From: Nonomuraea spiralis
Lineage (GTDB): Bacteria; Actinomycetota; Actinomycetes; Streptosporangiales; Streptosporangiaceae
Assembly (NCBI RefSeq): GCF_014648435.1
Contig: NZ_BMRC01000007.1
Coordinates: 248,001 to 312,000, forward strand
Length of the DNA: 64,000 nt
Direction of reading: 5' to 3'
In this document: positions 7,933 to 15,731 of the stretch, in pieces
Position numbering within the stretch: the stretch's first letter is position 1
Layout: every line of letters begins with the position of its first letter
Notes under the pieces: model-generated
Seen by the model: the letters and a program-made list of their open reading frames with translations, nothing else
Told to the model about the DNA's origin: nothing
Database searches by the model: none
Program-made: the position numbers and the translations under genes

Positions 7933-7957
7933 AATCCGGAAGTAGAACGTCCGGAAT
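7933..7957. promoter_or_regulatory. Inverted repeat between WYL regulator and DinB gene
   Basis: AATCCGGA and TCCGGAAT arms flank 9 bp. The element sits in the divergent promoter region and partly covers the position of the dinB-like -35, so it is a candidate WYL-regulator operator. Confidence 0.4.
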
Positions 7958-7963
7958 GGGCTC

Positions 7964-7969
7964 TAGCCT
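7964..7969 (+). promoter_or_regulatory. -10 element of the DinB gene
   Basis: TAGCCT ends 8 nt before ATG 7978, so the transcript would have little or no leader. Confidence 0.5.
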
Positions 7970-7977
7970 GGCCTGCC

Positions 7978-8637
7978 ATGACCGAGTTCCGAGATCTGGA
8001 CCTCACGGGCGCCACCTTCGAACGTGTGCGCCTGCGCGACGCCCGGGTGCGCGCGGCCGACCTGTCCGGCCCGCGGGTGCGCGGCGCCGAGCTGAACCGC
8101 CGCATGCCCGAGCGCGCCAAGATGCGCCCCGAGGACCCCGAGGGGTTCCGCGAGGCGTGGGCCGTCCTCGGACGGTTGTGGGAGGGCACCCTCGCGCGCG
8201 CCGCGACGTTCCCCGAGGCGGCGCTCCACCGTGGCGTCGACGGCGAGTGGTCCTTCATCCAGACCCTGCGGCACCTCAACTTCGCCTCCGCCGCCTGGGT
8301 CGGCCGGGCCGTCCTCGGCGAACCCTCGCCGTGGCACCCGCTCGACCTGCCGTGGGACGAGGCGCCCGGCTGGGACGGCGTCCCGTGGGACCGCGCGGCG
8401 CGGCCCTCGCTGGAGGAGGTGCTCGCGGTCCGCCGCGACCGCCGGGCGATGGTCGGCCGGGTCGTCGCCTCGCTCACCGCCGGGGAGCTCGCCTCCGAGG
8501 TGACCCGCACCGAACCGGGCTGGCCGCGGCTCGCCGGATTCCCGCTCAAGGAGTGCCTGCACATCGTTCTGCACGAGGAATGGGAGCACCGGCTCTACGC
8601 GGAACGCGATCTGAACGTACTGAAGAAGGAAGACTGA
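7978..8637 (+). CDS. DinB-family protein with short pentapeptide-like N-terminus
   Basis: 219 residues. The first 40 (LTGATFERVRLRDARVRAADLSG) look like a few pentapeptide repeats; residues about 50-205 are a DinB_2 four-helix bundle with the metal-binding histidines in RHLNF and HIVLHEEWEHRLY. DinB/YfiT relatives include thiol-dependent (mycothiol) transferases and metal hydrolases. The stop is 2 nt before the next ATG, so it forms an operon with the alpha/beta hydrolase, under the divergent WYL regulator. Confidence 0.82.
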   Translation: MTEFRDLDLTGATFERVRLRDARVRAADLSGPRVRGAELNRRMPERAKMRPEDPEGFREAWAVLGRLWEGTLARAATFPEAALHRGVDGEWSFIQTLRHLNFASAAWVGRAVLGEPSPWHPLDLPWDEAPGWDGVPWDRAARPSLEEVLAVRRDRRAMVGRVVASLTAGELASEVTRTEPGWPRLAGFPLKECLHIVLHEEWEHRLYAERDLNVLKKED

Positions 8638-8639
8638 CC

Positions 8640-9332
8640 ATGGACATCCTGCTCATCGGCGGCCTCTGGCTCGACGCCTCCGCCTGGGACGAGGTGGTGC
8701 CCGCGATCGAGGCGCTCGGCCACCGTCCCGTGCCGATCGCCCTCCCCGGTCAGGGGGACGGCGCCACCTCCGCCACGCTCGCCGACCAGGTGGCCGCCGT
8801 GCTCGACGCCGTGGACGCGGCGCCCGGTGAAACCCTGGTCGCCGGGCATTCCGCGGCCTGCACCCTGGCCTGGCTGGCCGCCGACGCACGCCCGGAACGG
8901 GTCGCCAAGGTCGCCTTCATCGGCGGTTTCCCCGCCGACGACGGCGCCGCGTACGGCGACTTCTTCGAGGTCGTGGACGGCGCGGTGCCCTTCCCGGGGT
9001 GGGGACCGTTCGAGGGGCCGGACTCCGCCGACCTCGACGAGGAGGCCAGGCGGAGGTTCGCCGCGGCCGCGATCCCCGTCCCCGAGGGGGTGGCCAAAGG
9101 CGTCGTACGGCTGACGGACGAGCGGCGGTTCGGCGTGCCGGCCGTCGTCGTGTGCCCCGAGTTCACCCCCGGCCAGGCGCGGGAGTGGATCGACGGCGGG
9201 GACGTGCCCGAGCTGGCCCGGGTCAAGCGGCTCGACCTGGTCGACATCGACTCGGGCCACTGGCCCATGTTCACCCGGCCGGCAGAGCTGGCCCGGATCC
9301 TGGCCGAGGCGGCCGACGACGTGCGGCCCTGA
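8640..9332 (+). CDS. Alpha/beta-fold hydrolase
   Basis: 230 residues. The nucleophile elbow is AGHSAAC with Ser71; DSGHWPMF near the C-terminus supplies the catalytic His. There is no signal peptide. The ATG at 8640 is 2 nt after the DinB stop codon, so the two are co-transcribed. It resembles small cytoplasmic esterases; the substrate cannot be read from sequence. Confidence 0.85.
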   Translation: MDILLIGGLWLDASAWDEVVPAIEALGHRPVPIALPGQGDGATSATLADQVAAVLDAVDAAPGETLVAGHSAACTLAWLAADARPERVAKVAFIGGFPADDGAAYGDFFEVVDGAVPFPGWGPFEGPDSADLDEEARRRFAAAAIPVPEGVAKGVVRLTDERRFGVPAVVVCPEFTPGQAREWIDGGDVPELARVKRLDLVDIDSGHWPMFTRPAELARILAEAADDVRP

Positions 9333-9509
9333 ACCCTCCGTACCGGGAGTGCACCTCGTGCACGTGCGTGCCGGGTGGGCGCGAACGTGGGCGCCGCCCG
9401 GCCGCCGGTGCTTTCGTATGGGGGGCTTGGCAACAAGGTGACCGTTTATGTCCGGGGGCTTGATCGGCAGATGGGCTGTCCGGATGCGACCGGTTCCTAG
9501 CCTTGTGGA

Positions 9510-10586
9510 ATGGCAAGGCTGACAAGGACGGCCAAGTCGGTCCTGGTCGTCGTGCTCGTTCTGGTCGCCGGAGCCGCCGCCGTGGCCGGGGCCGTGGTCC
9601 TGAGCACGAGCAACGAGGAGCAGCCCGCCCCCGAGCCGGTCGTCGCGTGGTTGCGCGGTTCGGGCTCGACCGCGCAGAAAGGGGCGATGGACGCCTGGAT
9701 CAGCGAGTTCAGCCGCGTCCACCCCGAACTGCGGGTGACCTACGAGCCCAACGGCTCCAACTCCGGCATCGAGGACTTCATCGCCGGACGCAGCGCGTTC
9801 GCCGGTTCGGACGTGCCGATGACCCCGGAGGAGCAGGCGCGGGCCGACCGGCGCTGCGGCGGGCGCGCCGAGCACCTGCCGATGGTCGTCGGGCCCGTCG
9901 CGGTGGCCTACAACCTGTCCTCCGTGCCCGGCCTGCGGCTGTCGCCCGCGACCCTGACCGGCATCTTCACCGGACGCCTCACCGAGTGGAACGCTCGCGA
10001 GATCGCCGCCGACAACCACGCCCGCCGCCTGCCGGGCACCCGCGTCCACGTCTTCCACCGCTCCGGCGAGTCCGGCACCACCCAGAACCTCACCGACTTC
10101 CTGCGGGCCACCGGCGGCTGGCCGTACCCGCCGTCCAGGACGTGGCCCGGAGCGGGCCGGGGCGTGACGAGCTCCAGCGGCATGACCCAGGTCCTCCAGC
10201 ACACCGGCGACTCGATCGGGTACGTCGAGTACGGCTTCGCCAGCAGCGCCCGCCTGAGGACCGCGGCCGTGCGCAACGCGGCCGGGGAGTTCGTCGAGCT
10301 CTCGCCGGAGAGCGCCAGCAAGGCCGTGCAGGGCGCCCGGGTCGTGGGCCGCGAGGGCGACCTGGTGCTGGCGTTCGACCATCGGCGGAAGGTCCCCGGC
10401 GCGTACCCGATCGTCCAGGTCACGTACGAGATCATCTGCGCCGGCCGGCCGGACCCGCTGGTACGGACCTTCCTCGACTACACCGCCAGCGACGCCGGCC
10501 AGTCCTACCTGGCCCTGTACGGCTACGCCCCCCTGCCGCACGACCTGCTGACCCAGGTGCGCCTCCGCCTGGGACCCACCAGCTGA
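9510..10586 (+). CDS. PstS-like phosphate-binding protein
   Basis: 358 residues. One hydrophobic N-terminal segment (about 10-33) anchors or exports it; no lipobox cysteine is present, unlike most PstS. The type-II binding-protein fold shows the phosphate-contact motifs WLRGSGSTAQ near 48-57 and HRSGESGTTQNLTDFL in the middle, with SIGYVEYGFA later. No pstC, pstA or pstB genes are adjacent, so it is an orphan that may act in phosphate sensing or scavenging. The gene directly downstream is polyphosphate kinase 2, giving a phosphate-related pair. Confidence 0.85.
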   Translation: MARLTRTAKSVLVVVLVLVAGAAAVAGAVVLSTSNEEQPAPEPVVAWLRGSGSTAQKGAMDAWISEFSRVHPELRVTYEPNGSNSGIEDFIAGRSAFAGSDVPMTPEEQARADRRCGGRAEHLPMVVGPVAVAYNLSSVPGLRLSPATLTGIFTGRLTEWNAREIAADNHARRLPGTRVHVFHRSGESGTTQNLTDFLRATGGWPYPPSRTWPGAGRGVTSSSGMTQVLQHTGDSIGYVEYGFASSARLRTAAVRNAAGEFVELSPESASKAVQGARVVGREGDLVLAFDHRRKVPGAYPIVQVTYEIICAGRPDPLVRTFLDYTASDAGQSYLALYGYAPLPHDLLTQVRLRLGPTS

Positions 10587-10600
10587 ACGGGCCGCCGCTT

Positions 10601-10616
10601 CCGGGAGAATTCCCGG
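10601..10616 (+). terminator. Small hairpin after the PstS-like gene
   Basis: CCGGGA (10601-10606) pairs with TCCCGG (10611-10616) around GAAT, 14 nt after the stop. It is weak and has no T-run, so read-through into ppk2 is possible. Confidence 0.3.
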
Positions 10617-10670
10617 AGTCACGGGCGCCGGCACGATTAGCGGGGCGGCGTCCGGTGAAGAGAGGATGCC

Positions 10671-10703
10671 ATGAACGCGAACATCCCGCCGCGGGCCGCA
10701 TGA
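10671..10703 (+). CDS. Possible 10-residue leader peptide overlapping ppk2
   Basis: ATG 10671 opens a frame of 10 codons (MNANIPPRAA) whose TGA overlaps the ppk2 ATG in an ATGA (10700-10703). AGAGG (10661-10665) precedes it at about 5 nt spacing, which is a better ribosome binding site than any seen before the ppk2 ATG itself. Translation of ppk2 could therefore depend on coupling to this mini-ORF. No protein evidence is possible at this length. Confidence 0.35.
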   Translation: MNANIPPRAA

Positions 10704-11671
10704 CCGGTCCGGAGCACGAGCAGAAGGTCGTCGTCGGCCCGTTGGCGGCGGCCGAGCAGAGCGAACTGCTCGACACCACTCCCGGGTTGTGGGTGGACGA
10801 CTCCGACGACGACGATCCGGTGTTGCTGCGCGCCGACGGCCGGCCGGTGGACACCTGGCGGCAGCACTACCCGTACGACGAACGCCTGTCCAGGGAGGTG
10901 TACGAGCGGGACAAGCGGCTGCTGCAGATCGAGCTGCTCAAGCTGCAGTACTGGATCAAGAGCAACGGCCGCCGGCTGGTGGTGCTGTTCGAGGGGCGCG
11001 ACGCGGCCGGCAAGGGCGGCACGATCAAGCGCTTCATGGAGCACCTCAACCCGCGCGGGGCGACCGTCGTCGCGCTGGAGAAGCCGAGCGAACGCGAACG
11101 CGGCCAGTGGTACTTCCAGCGGTACATCGCCCACCTGCCGGCCAACGGGGAGATCGTGCTGTTCGACCGCTCCTGGTACAACCGGGCCGGGGTGGAGCGG
11201 GTCATGGGCTTCTGCGACGAGGGCGAGTACCTGGAGTTCATGGAGCAGGTGCCGCGCCTGGAGAACCTGCTGGTGCAGTCGGGGCTGCACCTGGTCAAAC
11301 TCTGGTTCTCGGTCTCACGGGCCGAGCAGCGCACCCGCTTCATCATCCGCCAGGTGGACCCGGTGCGGCAGTGGAAGTTGTCCCCGATGGACCTGGCCTC
11401 CCTGCGCAAGTGGGACGAGTACACCGAGGCCAAGGAGGACATGTTCCTGCACACCGACACCGAGTGCGCGCCGTGGACGGTCATCAAGAGCAACGACAAG
11501 AAGCGCGCCCGGCTGGAGGCCATGCGCCACGTGCTCAGCCTCTTCGACTACGACGACAAGGACCACGACGTCGTCGGCGTGCCCGACCCGCGCATCGTGA
11601 TCTCGGCGGGCGACATCTTCGACGAGGACCACGTCGCCTCGCACGGCGCCGAGCCGTTCGGGACAGGGTGA
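10700..11671 (+). CDS. ppk2: Polyphosphate kinase 2
   Basis: 323 residues. PPK2 transfers phosphate between polyphosphate and nucleotides. The Walker A GRDAAGKGGT is at 99-108, the Walker B-like DRSWYNR at 156-162, and the lid motif (ERERGQWYFQRYIAHLP) lies between. The C-terminal half (SPMDLASLRKWDEYTEAKEDMF, then PWTVIKSNDKKRARL) is typical of single-domain PPK2 proteins. An acidic N-terminal extension (WVDDSDDDDPV) precedes the kinase domain. It follows the PstS-like gene, and a 10-codon mini-ORF overlaps its start. The last 19 bp including the stop are tandemly duplicated. Confidence 0.95.
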   Translation: MTGPEHEQKVVVGPLAAAEQSELLDTTPGLWVDDSDDDDPVLLRADGRPVDTWRQHYPYDERLSREVYERDKRLLQIELLKLQYWIKSNGRRLVVLFEGRDAAGKGGTIKRFMEHLNPRGATVVALEKPSERERGQWYFQRYIAHLPANGEIVLFDRSWYNRAGVERVMGFCDEGEYLEFMEQVPRLENLLVQSGLHLVKLWFSVSRAEQRTRFIIRQVDPVRQWKLSPMDLASLRKWDEYTEAKEDMFLHTDTECAPWTVIKSNDKKRARLEAMRHVLSLFDYDDKDHDVVGVPDPRIVISAGDIFDEDHVASHGAEPFGTG

Positions 11672-11693
11672 GTCGTTCGGGACCGGGTGAGCC
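11656..11693. repeat. 19-bp tandem duplication across the ppk2 stop codon
   Basis: Copies at 11656-11674 and 11675-11693 differ at three positions. The first contains the final codons and TGA of ppk2; the second is outside the gene. Confidence 0.85.
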
Positions 11694-11738
11694 GGGCGGG
11701 CCGGGAGGACCGGCCCGTCCGGTCACGGGAGCGCGTCC

Positions 11739-12236
11739 TCAGGCGGGCAGGACGTTCTGGGGGTACTCGCCCTCGTAGTTGCCGGGGGTCTCGAAGACGA
11801 ACACGATGTACGTCTCGAATCCGTCGGCGCCCTGGCCGGCCACCCGGGCCGCGCCGACCCTCGTGGTGTCCTTCCAGACGAGCTGGCTGAAGTGGCCGGT
11901 CTTGGCGAAGTCGCCCGGCGGGGTCGTCCAGTTGTAGTCGGCGATCTCGTTGTACCAGGCGCTGACGGCGTCACCGGCGGCCTTCGGCGTGGCGCCGGTG
12001 CTCGTGCCCCAGAAGATGTTCTCGCCCGTGGTGTCGCGCAGGCCGTCGTGGCCGGCCGACAGCTTCGCGTACTCCGAGCGCGAGGAGGCGCGCTCCTTGG
12101 CGTACTCGACGAGCTTGGCGTCCATCTCCATGGGGGGCGCGTGGTGCTTGGCCCGGTAGGCGTTGGCCTCGTTCAGTGCTTCGGCCAGGAAGCTGGCGCT
12201 GGTCGCGTCCGGCAGTGCGGGACGGGTTCCGGCCAT
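11739..12236 (-). CDS. CAP/SCP-domain protein (GAPR-1-like), apparently not secreted
   Basis: 165 residues forming one cysteine-rich-secretory-protein (CAP) domain: AEALNEANAYRAKHHAPPMEMD start, HDGLRDTTGENIFWG with the His and Glu of the CAP tetrad, and the signature GHFSQLVWKDTTRVG. There is no signal peptide or membrane helix and almost no cysteine, so it looks like the intracellular GAPR-1 branch. GAGGTG about 5 nt upstream of ATG 12236 supports that start over the longer frame to 12305. CAP proteins bind lipids or act at membranes; the role in actinomycetes is not settled. Confidence 0.88.
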   Translation of the reverse strand: MAGTRPALPDATSASFLAEALNEANAYRAKHHAPPMEMDAKLVEYAKERASSRSEYAKLSAGHDGLRDTTGENIFWGTSTGATPKAAGDAVSAWYNEIADYNWTTPPGDFAKTGHFSQLVWKDTTRVGAARVAGQGADGFETYIVFVFETPGNYEGEYPQNVLPA

Positions 12237-12353
12237 CACGATCACCTCGTCGTGAACGGAAGTTGGGGACCTCCGTAGCCTGCGCCGGGGCGGGCGGCCG
12301 GTCAACGTCCGGATGCGGCCACGGCCCGGGGCGAAAGGGCCACGGCATTTGCC

Positions 12354-12441
12354 GCATGAATTCCTGCCATTGATTCGTGAATCATTTCCGGCATGCTAGA
12401 TTCGGGACGCTGAAATGCCGGTGGAAGCATGAATTCCTGCC
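12354..12441. promoter_or_regulatory. Repeat-rich regulatory region of the muconate-cycloisomerase-family gene
   Basis: GCATGAATTCCTGCC occurs twice (12354-12368 and 12427-12441), 73 bp apart. Between them are TGATTC-gt-GAATCA (12371-12384) and an inverted pair CCGGCAT (12388-12394)/ATGCCGG (12415-12421). The GCATGAATTCC and AATGCCGG words recur upstream of the secreted glycosidase-like gene at 25.5 kb. The stretch is AT-richer than its surroundings, as expected of a regulated promoter. Confidence 0.6.
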
Positions 12442-12453
12442 CTTTGGAGAATG

Positions 12454-13599
12454 ATGGAATCGCTGGTCGTGGAGCGGATTGAGATATTCGTCGTGGAATT
12501 GCCGTCGATCCGCTCGTTCAGTATTTCCGGCGGAAACGTCACCACTGCGGGAAAGCCCGCCGAACGGGTTCTCGTCAAGGTGACGGCCGGCGGGGTGACC
12601 GGTTGGGGCGAGGCGACGCCGACACCCGCCTGGACGTACGAGACCGTCGAGTCGATCTCGACCACGATCGCCGGCTACCTGGCCCCCGCCCTGCTCGGCC
12701 GCCCCGCCTGGGACCTGGACGGCGCCTGCGCCGCGTACGAGAAGGTGATCAACCGCGGGCTGACGATCGGGTCGCCCATCGCCAAGTCCGCGCTCGACAT
12801 CGCGCTGCACGACCTGCTCGGCCGGGCGCTCGGGGTGTCCGTCGGCGTGTTGTGGGGACAGCGGCGCCTCGACCGGATCACGCTGGGCTGGATCGTGGCA
12901 GGTCAGACGCCCGGCGAGGTACGCCAGGCGGTCGAGGAGGGCCGGGCGCAGGGCTACGGCGCGTACAAGGTCAAGGTGGGCCTGCACGACGAGGCGACGG
13001 ACGTGTCCGTCGTCGCGGCGGTCAGGGAGGCGGCCCCGGACGCGCCCCTGTGGGTGGACGCGAACCAGGCCTACACCGTGGACGGCGCGCTGCGCATGGC
13101 CCGCCGGCTCGCCGACCTGGACGTGACGGCGTTCGAGCAGCCGCTGCCCGCCAACGACGTCACCGGGCTGCGCCGCCTGCGCGACCACAGCCCGCTGCCG
13201 GTCGCGCTGGACGAGAGCCTGCGTCACCCCTCCGACCTGGCCACGTTCGTCAAGCTCGACGCCGTCGACATCGCCATCGCGAAGGTTCAGCGGTCGGGCG
13301 GCCTGACGTTGTCACGCCGGTTGTGCCAGCTCGCCGAGGACGCCGGGCTGCGCGTCATGGGGTCGGGGCTGACGGACACCGACCTGGGGTTCGCCGCCTC
13401 GCTGCACCTGTTCGCGGCCTTCGGCGTGGACACCCCGGTCGATCTGAACGGCCGCCAGTTCGTGCACTCGGCGTACGTCGGCGGCCGGACGGTGGAGGTC
13501 TCGGACGGGACGGCCCTGGTGCCCACCGGCCCCGGCCTCGGCGTCGAGGTGGACGAGGACGCCGTCCACGCCCTGGCGACGGCCCACTGGACGGTCTGA
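12454..13599 (+). CDS. Enolase-superfamily enzyme, muconate-cycloisomerase subgroup
   Basis: 381 residues. Catalytic residues of the MLE subgroup are all present: K172-V-K174 on the second barrel strand, metal ligands D202 (with N204), E228 and D253, and the opposite-face K277. Members abstract the alpha-proton of a carboxylate and act as cycloisomerases, OSB synthases, dipeptide epimerases or dehydratases; the exact reaction is not determinable. GGAG (12446-12449) fits ATG 12454 better than ATG 12451. It is convergent with the sugar operon and shares promoter motifs with the secreted protein at 25.5 kb, so it probably belongs to the same pathway. Confidence 0.88.
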   Translation: MESLVVERIEIFVVELPSIRSFSISGGNVTTAGKPAERVLVKVTAGGVTGWGEATPTPAWTYETVESISTTIAGYLAPALLGRPAWDLDGACAAYEKVINRGLTIGSPIAKSALDIALHDLLGRALGVSVGVLWGQRRLDRITLGWIVAGQTPGEVRQAVEEGRAQGYGAYKVKVGLHDEATDVSVVAAVREAAPDAPLWVDANQAYTVDGALRMARRLADLDVTAFEQPLPANDVTGLRRLRDHSPLPVALDESLRHPSDLATFVKLDAVDIAIAKVQRSGGLTLSRRLCQLAEDAGLRVMGSGLTDTDLGFAASLHLFAAFGVDTPVDLNGRQFVHSAYVGGRTVEVSDGTALVPTGPGLGVEVDEDAVHALATAHWTV

Positions 13600-13622
13600 C
13601 CCACGCGGCGGGAAGCGTCACG

Positions 13623-13668
13623 ACCGCCGGGCCGGGGCAGGGAGAGGTCCCGGCCCCGGCCCGGCGGT
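13623..13668. terminator. Bidirectional terminator between convergent genes
   Basis: ACCGCCGGGCCGGGGC (13623-13638) pairs perfectly with its complement at 13653-13668 around a 14-nt loop. It lies between the stop codons of the convergent enolase-superfamily and DapA-like genes. Confidence 0.75.
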
Positions 13669-13708
13669 GGTCAGCCGAGCCAGGGCTTCGCGGTGGTCAG
13701 CGCAGCCA
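13664..13708. repeat. 26-bp-period duplication across the DapA-like stop codon
   Basis: GCGGTGGTCAGCCGAGCCA (from 13664) and a near copy GCGGTGGTCAGCGCAGCCA (from 13690) lie 26 bp apart. The second holds the reverse-complement stop of the DapA-like gene (TCA at 13697-13699). Confidence 0.75.
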
Positions 13709-14704
13709 GTCGTCCAGGTGCGCGGCGACGAACTCGTCGTCCACCAGCCACGGGTAGGCCGCGCGCACCCGCGCGATCTCGCCGGCCTGCCCCGGTGACA
13801 ACCCCTCACGCGGGTCGAGGCACCACGTCCCGGCCAGCAGCCCCTGGCCGCGCAGCACCTCGTGCACCCCGGCGATGCAGCCGTGGAAGCCGCCCGCCAC
13901 GTCGAACACCGCGCCGTTGGCGTCCGTGAGGTCGGCCGCGCGGGCCAGCAGGGAACGCAGGACCTCGTCGTCCCCGGCCCACGCCCGGCGGACCTCCTCG
14001 AACATGAGCACCGCGGCCCGCGTCCACACCGCCCACTGGCCGAGCAGCCCGCCCACGACGCGGCGGCCCGCGACGGGGGCGAGCAGGTCGGCCAGGATGT
14101 TGTCGTCGTTGCCGGTGTAGAGCGCGATGTCGTCGCCGCGTCCCGAGGCGGCCACCGCGCGGACCACGTCGACCGTGCGGTAGCGGTCGAAGGGCGCCAT
14201 CTTGATCGCCACGACCGACTCCTGCTCGCTCAGCGACCTCCAGTACGACGGGCTCAGCCGCCGCCCGCCCACCGCCTCCTGGAGGTAGAAGCCGATCACC
14301 GGCAGCACCTCGCCCACCGCCCTGGCCCGCGCCAGCAGCTCAGGCTCGCCCGCGCCGGGCACCTTGGGCGACAGCAGCACGGCGTGGTAGCCGAGCGAGG
14401 CCGCCAGCTCCGCCTCCGCCACGGCCTGGGCGGTGTCGCCGCACGCCCCCGCGACCATGACGAACGGCCGGTCCGCCTCCTTCGCCACGACCTCGGCGGC
14501 GATCTCCAGCACCGGCCGCAGCAGCCCCGCCTCGCGGATCTCGAACTGCGTGGTGTGCACCGCGACGGCCACGCCGCCCGCCCCCGAGGCGAGGTAGTAG
14601 CGGGTGAGCGCGCGCTGGCGGCGTTCGTCGAGGGTGCGCCCGCCGGTCAGCGCCAGCGGGTGGGCGGGGATGACCGTCCCCTCCCGCAGCAGGCCGATCG
14701 ACAT
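13697..14704 (-). CDS. DapA-family (dihydrodipicolinate synthase-like) lyase
   Basis: 335 residues with a class-I aldolase barrel. K168 in SVVAIKMAPF is the expected Schiff-base lysine, and Y140 in VIGFY matches the conserved proton-relay tyrosine. The family includes DHDP synthase, N-acetylneuraminate lyase and 2-keto-3-deoxy-sugar-acid aldolases/dehydratases. Its position at the end of a sugar operon favours a sugar-acid role rather than lysine synthesis. Its ATG (14704) directly abuts the stop of the NAD-epimerase-like gene, so the two are co-translated. Confidence 0.85.
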   Translation of the reverse strand: MSIGLLREGTVIPAHPLALTGGRTLDERRQRALTRYYLASGAGGVAVAVHTTQFEIREAGLLRPVLEIAAEVVAKEADRPFVMVAGACGDTAQAVAEAELAASLGYHAVLLSPKVPGAGEPELLARARAVGEVLPVIGFYLQEAVGGRRLSPSYWRSLSEQESVVAIKMAPFDRYRTVDVVRAVAASGRGDDIALYTGNDDNILADLLAPVAGRRVVGGLLGQWAVWTRAAVLMFEEVRRAWAGDDEVLRSLLARAADLTDANGAVFDVAGGFHGCIAGVHEVLRGQGLLAGTWCLDPREGLSPGQAGEIARVRAAYPWLVDDEFVAAHLDDWLR

Positions 14705-14705
14705 C

Positions 14706-15731
14706 TCAGAACCTCCCGTCGCGTACCGCGAACTTGGTCGGCTTGCCCGACAGGGGCAGCCCGCGCGACAGCCAGCCGGCCTGCCACGCGATCAGGGTGT
14801 CCAGCGGCACGTCCGGGTAGCCGAACAGGCCGTGGCAGCGAGAGGCGTCGCTGAGCAGCGCGGTGCCGCTCTCGCCGCCGGTGAAGGACGCCTCGGTCCC
14901 CATCGCGGCGGCCAGCCGGGCCGCCGTGCGCCGCACCGAGGCGGTCTCCGGCCCGGTCAGGTTCAGCGTGAACGCCTCCGGGGCGCGCGCGTGCCGCAAC
15001 GACCGCAGCGCGACCTCGTTCGCGTACCCCTGCCACACGACGTTGACGTGGCCGGTGGTGAGGTCGACCGGCTCGCCGGCCGACACCGTGGCCGCGAGGT
15101 CGGCCAGCACGCCATAGCGCAGGTCGACCGCGTAGTTCAGGCGCAGGATCGCGACCCTGGTCCCGTACGCGGCGGCGGCGTGCTCGAAGACGCGCTCCCG
15201 GCCGAGGCAGCTCATCGCGTACTCGCCCACCGGGTCCGGCCGGTCCTCCTCCGCGCTGCCGCCGCGGGCCACGTCCACCAGCGGGTACACGTTGCCGGTG
15301 GAGAACACCGCGATCGAGGAGCCCCGGTAGCGCCGGGCGACGGCCGCGGGCAGCGCCGCGTTGACCGCCCACGCCTGGTACGGCGCCGCCGACGTGCCGA
15401 ACTTGGCGCCGACCATGAACACGACGTTCGCCGCGTCGGGCAGCCCGGCCAGGTCGTCGCCGCCCATCAGGTCGTGGGCGACCACGTCGGCGCCCTCGTC
15501 CGCCAGCGCCCGCGCCGCCCGGCCGTCCGACCAGCGGGACACGGCGTACACGCGGGCCGAGCCGCGGCCCGCGGCGTCCAGGGCGCGGCGGGCCAGCCGG
15601 ACCAGGCTCGGGCCCATCTTGCCGCCGGCGCCGAGCACGACGAGGTCGCCGTCCAGGTGGGCGGCGTCGGCGACCAGCGCGGCCGAAGGCGTGGCCAGCC
15701 GCTCCTCAAGCTCTTGTTCAGAGGTGAACAC
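14706..15731 (-). CDS. NAD(P)-dependent epimerase/dehydratase-like protein with altered catalytic motif
   Basis: 341 residues with a Rossmann fold: dinucleotide loop GAGGKMG at 34-40 and an extended-SDR layout (FSTGNVYP, later DLTTGHVNVVWQGYANEVAL). Where typical members have YxxxK, this protein reads EYAMSCLGRE, so the lysine is replaced by cysteine. It may use a different mechanism or be a non-oxidising variant. GTG 15731 overlaps the GH20 stop by 14 nt. Part of the sugar operon. Confidence 0.8.
   Translation of the reverse strand: MFTSEQELEERLATPSAALVADAAHLDGDLVVLGAGGKMGPSLVRLARRALDAAGRGSARVYAVSRWSDGRAARALADEGADVVAHDLMGGDDLAGLPDAANVVFMVGAKFGTSAAPYQAWAVNAALPAAVARRYRGSSIAVFSTGNVYPLVDVARGGSAEEDRPDPVGEYAMSCLGRERVFEHAAAAYGTRVAILRLNYAVDLRYGVLADLAATVSAGEPVDLTTGHVNVVWQGYANEVALRSLRHARAPEAFTLNLTGPETASVRRTAARLAAAMGTEASFTGGESGTALLSDASRCHGLFGYPDVPLDTLIAWQAGWLSRGLPLSGKPTKFAVRDGRF

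Noticed and set aside
8595..10634. Long minus-strand frame opposite the alpha/beta-hydrolase and PstS-like genes
   Set aside because: Spans two unrelated real genes in antisense and has no recognisable domain.
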